DNA of 7,672 nt from Chloroflexota bacterium. GTDB taxonomy: Bacteria; Chloroflexota; Anaerolineae; J102. The position numbers and the translations under genes were made by a program. How positions within the stretch are numbered: position 1 is the first letter of the stretch; the number at the start of each line of letters is the position of its first letter. The notes beneath the pieces are model-generated. The model worked only from the letters and a program-made list of their open reading frames with translations. It was not told the DNA's origin and searched no databases. The stretch covers positions 1 through 7,672 of the forward strand of contig JAADFV010000090.1 in NCBI GenBank assembly GCA_013152695.1, written 5' to 3'. Shown one piece after another: positions 5,161-7,672 of the stretch.

Positions 5161-6663
5161 ATGCCTCGTCGAACTATCATATTTATTGGGTTGAGCTCGT
5201 TGTTGGTGCTGTTCCTCAGTGCTTGTGTATCCACCCTGCCTGTCACCTTCCCTCCCACGCCAACCTCTCTCCCCCCTGACACTCCACCGTCCGAAGTAGG
5301 AATCACAGAAACGATTTCAGAGACAACTGATACACCTTTACCGACTGCGAGTGCCGAGTCCACACTCGAGGAGAGTCCTGTATCCCCCCAACCTACTTCC
5401 ACACCCGTCCCCTTGCCTGATTTCATCACGGCGCGAGACCAGGCCCTGAATTATGTGGAACAAGGCTACCAGCTATCCTTGCCGGAGCCGGCAAGCTTTG
5501 ACGAAACGGATCCAGCGCAGATCGCGGTGACGGGGCTGACGGCTATGGTTGCTTACGAAAGCGGGAACTGGCGCGTTATTGTGGGCCGAAGTGATCTTTC
5601 AGCGCCGGGAATGGTGGATGTGGTGATCGACAATGTCAAAACTCGGGCACGCTGGTGGGGCCAGGTCGATAGGGAGGGTTATGTGGTGACGGTTGTCGCC
5701 GCGGGCCTTCCCCGCCCCCATTCGAAACGAGTGGATGGTTGGAAAGGAGAGGTGGTTTCGCTGCCTCCCGAAAGTCCCTATGATGACTACTTTATCGGCG
5801 CCAAAGGAAATCGACACGGTATTACCAGCAATAAAAAGGAAGTCCAGGCCATCCTCTTGCGACTGCGAGACTACGAGGGTAATGTGCAGGTGTGGGGAGA
5901 ACTGCACTATGCCGTTCCCGATTACAATGGCCGCCATATCATTGTGGATCGCATCAAGTTGCTGGATGGACCTCTACCTGAGTCCTCTCAGGATACCGAA
6001 GCAGCTTCTACACCGACTTCCCAGGGAGAGGATACGAATTTTGGCCCAACCGGCGCACTGTATGAACCTAAACCGGGCGAGACTTTGGTCGATCAGGTCA
6101 GGGTATCGGGTGAGGCCGAAGGGATTTTTGAGAACCAAATTGTCGTGCAGGTGGAGTCGGCTACGGGTGAAGTGTGGGGTAGTGCTCCGGCCCTCATCAA
6201 TGCCCCCGACGTGGGCCAGAAGGGGACTTTCAGCGTGGATGTACCTTTTCAGAATCCTCTCTCGGCCACTGAAGGACGGGTGGCGTTGTATAGCGAAGAA
6301 GCACGAGATGGCTCCCTGATTTTGCTGGCCTGGGTCAACATTCGTTTTGCCGGCAGTGCCTCTGACAAAAGTGCTTCTATCATCCTTCCCGAAGCAGGTA
6401 AACGCATCAAGGGTTCGGTTCGCATCAGCGGTACGGCAGTGGGAGTTCACAATCGTAAGGTCTTGGTACGTGTAGAAGATATGACCGGTATCGTCTGGGG
6501 CAAAGCCACTGTTCAGACCGATGTTCCCGGTAATTGGTCCCTGAAATTGAGTGTACGCAAGCCCACCACTGTTCGATCTGGCCGTATTGCCGTCTATGAC
6601 GTCGATCCTGACTCGGGTCAACGTGTGTTATTGGCCGAGCGGGAGGTCATTCTGGCCAGGTAA
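5161..6663 (+). CDS. Lipoprotein with two Gmad2-type immunoglobulin-like domains
   Basis: This 500-residue protein begins MPRR, then a hydrophobic stretch and the lipobox LSAC with Cys22 as the probable lipid-modified residue, so it should be anchored on the outer face of the membrane. Residues 23-90 are a Pro/Thr/Ser-rich linker. A region of about 95-190 is of unknown type. Residues about 194-268 (from GWKGEVVSLP to DYNGRHIIVDRIKLL) resemble a small beta-rich, OB-like domain that I associate with exported Chloroflexota proteins. After a second Thr/Ser-rich linker (about 270-296) come two tandem domains of the Gmad2 type: about 298-398 (PKPGETLVDQVRVSGEAEGIFE, then TFSVDVPF) and about 404-500 (LPEAGKRIKGSVRISGTAVG, then WSLKLSV). 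Gmad2 was named from spore germination proteins but is common on bacterial surface proteins; no sporulation link is implied. No catalytic motif is visible. A binding or scaffold role is inference. Confidence 0.85.
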   Translation: MPRRTIIFIGLSSLLVLFLSACVSTLPVTFPPTPTSLPPDTPPSEVGITETISETTDTPLPTASAESTLEESPVSPQPTSTPVPLPDFITARDQALNYVEQGYQLSLPEPASFDETDPAQIAVTGLTAMVAYESGNWRVIVGRSDLSAPGMVDVVIDNVKTRARWWGQVDREGYVVTVVAAGLPRPHSKRVDGWKGEVVSLPPESPYDDYFIGAKGNRHGITSNKKEVQAILLRLRDYEGNVQVWGELHYAVPDYNGRHIIVDRIKLLDGPLPESSQDTEAASTPTSQGEDTNFGPTGALYEPKPGETLVDQVRVSGEAEGIFENQIVVQVESATGEVWGSAPALINAPDVGQKGTFSVDVPFQNPLSATEGRVALYSEEARDGSLILLAWVNIRFAGSASDKSASIILPEAGKRIKGSVRISGTAVGVHNRKVLVRVEDMTGIVWGKATVQTDVPGNWSLKLSVRKPTTVRSGRIAVYDVDPDSGQRVLLAEREVILAR

Positions 6664-6699
6664 AGCAATGATTCCACTTCACCGCTTCTGGACGATTTG

Positions 6700-7275
6700 A
6701 TGAAAGTTGTTGGCGTCGGTCTGAACAAAACAGGTACGACTACTTTAGGTTTATGCCTGAAACACTGGGGATATCGACATATAAGCTATGACCTTGAGTT
6801 GCTCCGAGCTGTGGTCAGGGGTGAGTCAGCACCTGTCCTCCAGATTGCGGCACAATATGATAGCTGCGAGGATTGGCCCTGGCCTCTTTTGTACCAGACC
6901 CTGGACGAGCATTTTCCTGAGGCTCGCTTTATTTTGACCGTGCGCAAGGATGCTGAAACCTGGCTACGGAGTTTGCTCAAGCACGCAAAACGTACCGGTC
7001 CTACTGAGGCCCGACGCCTGGTTTATGGCTACGACATGCCGCAAGGTCATGAGGCTCAGCATCTGGCGTACTACCGCGCTCACAATCAAGCTGTGCAGGA
7101 TTATTTCAGCAGTCGACCGGAAAAGTTACTCGTGGTGTGTTGGGAAACGGGGAGCGGCTGGCAAGAGTTGGCTGATTTCTTGCAGCAAGCGGTTCCCGAC
7201 CTGCCTCTGCCCCATGCCAATCGCAGTTTGCGCGCCACCTGGCGACATTGGCGACGGCGCCTGTGGGGCCGCTAA
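6700..7275 (+). CDS. Small sulfotransferase-family protein
   Basis: This 191-residue protein starts VVGVGLNKTGTTTLGLCL (3-20), the 5'-phosphosulfate loop of PAPS-dependent sulfotransferases. A second motif, RFILTVRKDAETWLRSL (76-92), corresponds to the 3'-phosphate-binding region, with Arg82 and Ser91 at the expected spacing. DSCEDWPWPLLYQTLDEHFP (54-73) and the later YYRAHNQAVQDYF, KLLVVCWETGSGW and PLPHANRS fit the Sulfotransfer_4-like branch. Such enzymes move a sulfuryl group from PAPS to a hydroxyl or amine of a sugar, lipid or small molecule; the acceptor here is unknown, and some members may not be catalytic. It is at the short end for the family and ends in an Arg/Trp-rich tail. ATG 6700 is preferred over the adjacent TTG 6697; only a weak GGA lies upstream. 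The 36-bp gap after the lipoprotein gene suggests one operon. Confidence 0.82.
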   Translation: MKVVGVGLNKTGTTTLGLCLKHWGYRHISYDLELLRAVVRGESAPVLQIAAQYDSCEDWPWPLLYQTLDEHFPEARFILTVRKDAETWLRSLLKHAKRTGPTEARRLVYGYDMPQGHEAQHLAYYRAHNQAVQDYFSSRPEKLLVVCWETGSGWQELADFLQQAVPDLPLPHANRSLRATWRHWRRRLWGR

Positions 7276-7397
7276 CGCCCAGCCAAATCGCTCAGACCGG
7301 GACCGGGAACGGGCGAGCAATTTCAAGGAGATCGTTGCGCAATCCAGGTCGTCTTTTCGATGCCCCTCATTTTCCAGCCAACGGTGGTCCTGAGAAA

Positions 7398-7445
7398 TTC
7401 CTCGCCCCTGCGGACAACACATGTTCTTGTCGGAGGGGCGAGGAA
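7398..7445. repeat. Strong 12-bp hairpin
   Basis: TTCCTCGCCCCT (7398-7409) pairs perfectly with AGGGGCGAGGAA (7434-7445). An inner stem GACAA/TTGTC (7413-7417 and 7427-7431) closes a nine-base loop. It lies about 120 bp downstream of the sulfotransferase stop and might stabilise or end that transcript. No T-run follows on either strand, so it is not called a terminator. Confidence 0.6.
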
Positions 7446-7510
7446 ATCCTTGCTACGACCTTCAAGACAGGGTGTGGTCTTGCCGCAAAAACATCTTATC
7501 GGCGGTGTCG

Positions 7511-7531
7511 GGGCGAGGGATTTGCTCGCCC
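7511..7531. repeat. 7-bp hairpin of the same repeat family
   Basis: GGGCGAG (7511-7517) pairs with CTCGCCC (7525-7531) around a seven-base loop. Its right arm is also part of the 14-bp inverted repeat shared with 7307-7320. Confidence 0.5.
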
Positions 7532-7534
7532 GTT

Positions 7535-7543
7535 CTCCCTGAT
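7535..7543. repeat. Left flanking direct repeat of the 111-bp element
   Basis: CTCCCTGAT directly abuts the left terminal repeat at 7544. It matches CCCCCTGAT at 7655-7663 in eight of nine bases, as expected for a slightly aged target-site duplication. Confidence 0.5.
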
Positions 7544-7654
7544 GACACTGTATCAATTTAGTCGGCGCGGATAAAGTGCATCGCACCTGCCGACGTGCGT
7601 CGCACTTCAATCAGCGAAATCTTCTTGCCCCACCGACTAAACGGATACAGTCTC
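7544..7654. mobile_element. 111-bp MITE-like element
   Basis: The 22-bp ends at 7544-7565 and 7633-7654 are inverted copies with three mismatches; the shared blocks are ACTGTATC and TTTAGTCGG. Nine-base near-identical direct repeats abut both ends, which suggests insertion by a transposase making a 9-bp target duplication. No reading frame lies inside, so movement would need a transposase supplied elsewhere. The centre forms a hairpin at 7574-7607. A related end sits at 1-31. The parent IS family is not identified. Confidence 0.68.
7574..7607. repeat. Central hairpin of the 111-bp element
   Basis: AAGTGCATCGCAC (7574-7586) pairs with GTGCGTCGCACTT (7595-7607) with two central mismatches and an eight-base loop. 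Because each arm is itself nearly symmetric, the arms also read as direct repeats of GTGC(A/G)TCGCAC. Confidence 0.6.
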
Positions 7655-7663
7655 CCCCCTGAT
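7655..7663. repeat. Right flanking direct repeat of the 111-bp element
   Basis: CCCCCTGAT directly abuts the right terminal repeat at 7654 and pairs with CTCCCTGAT at 7535-7543 as the putative target-site duplication. Confidence 0.5.
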
Positions 7664-7672
7664 CACCTCTCT

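Larger units (their letters stand above)
7307..7535. repeat. REP-like GC-rich repeat cluster bounded by 14-bp inverted repeats
   Basis: GAACGGGCGAGCAA at 7307-7320 is repeated exactly in inverted orientation at 7522-7535. The core GGGCGAG or its complement CTCGCCC appears five times across 7311-7531: 7311, 7401, 7436, 7511 and 7525. No gene, ribosome site or promoter is visible here. The arrangement looks like dispersed REP elements or the ends of a small non-autonomous element. Confidence 0.55.

Noticed and set aside
7398..7445. Hairpin as intrinsic terminator of the sulfotransferase gene
   Set aside because: No T-run follows the stem on either strand, and it lies over 100 bp past the stop codon; kept as a repeat hairpin.
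7307..7535. CRISPR array
   Set aside because: The repeated core is short, occurs in both orientations and at irregular spacing, with no regular direct repeats or spacers.
7248..7610. Several open frames of about 60-110 codons at the right end
   Set aside because: They cross hairpins and inverted repeats, lack ribosome sites and give low-complexity proteins with no family features.

Overview
The window reads as a chromosomal piece of a free-living bacterium, most likely from the Chloroflexota. That is an inference from protein style: a lipoprotein with a Pro/Thr/Ser-rich linker and paired Gmad2-type domains, an exonuclease-DinG fusion that keeps its Fe-S cysteines, and short GC-rich hairpin repeats. 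No rRNA or tRNA gene is present to settle it, and GC content looks moderate.

Layout. Positions 1-857 hold no intact sizeable gene. They contain, in order: the inner edge of a small inverted-repeat element running off the left end (1-31), two possible minus-strand small reading frames (1-44 and 41-184), a terminator-like hairpin on the plus strand (128-167), a decayed hicB-like antitoxin fragment on the minus strand (305-505), and a 288-bp element with 14-bp perfect terminal inverted repeats (564-851). Positions 858-4951 carry a compact minus-strand pair: an exonuclease-fused DinG-type helicase (dinG, 2063-4951), followed 5 bp later by an RlmI-type 23S rRNA cytosine methyltransferase (858-2057). 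The 209-bp divergent gap at 4952-5160 has an extended -10 promoter for dinG, with a partly palindromic LexA-like site just upstream of it, and a good sigma-70-type promoter plus Shine-Dalgarno facing right. The plus-strand pair is a 500-residue lipoprotein (5161-6663) and a small sulfotransferase-family protein (6700-7275), 36 bp apart and probably co-transcribed. Positions 7276-7672 are non-coding and rich in repeats: GC-rich REP-like hairpins (7307-7535), then a 111-bp MITE-like element (7544-7654) with 22-bp terminal inverted repeats and flanking 9-bp near-identical direct repeats. Its end sequence matches the element edge at 1-31, so both ends of the window carry members of one family.

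Functionally, the minus-strand pair joins DNA repair or unwinding to ribosome modification, which looks like housekeeping. The plus-strand pair is a surface protein plus a possible sulfotransferase, with no clear shared pathway. I see no CRISPR array, no defence island and no complete mobile element with a transposase. The least ordinary content is the non-autonomous repeats and the broken antitoxin gene in the flanks.
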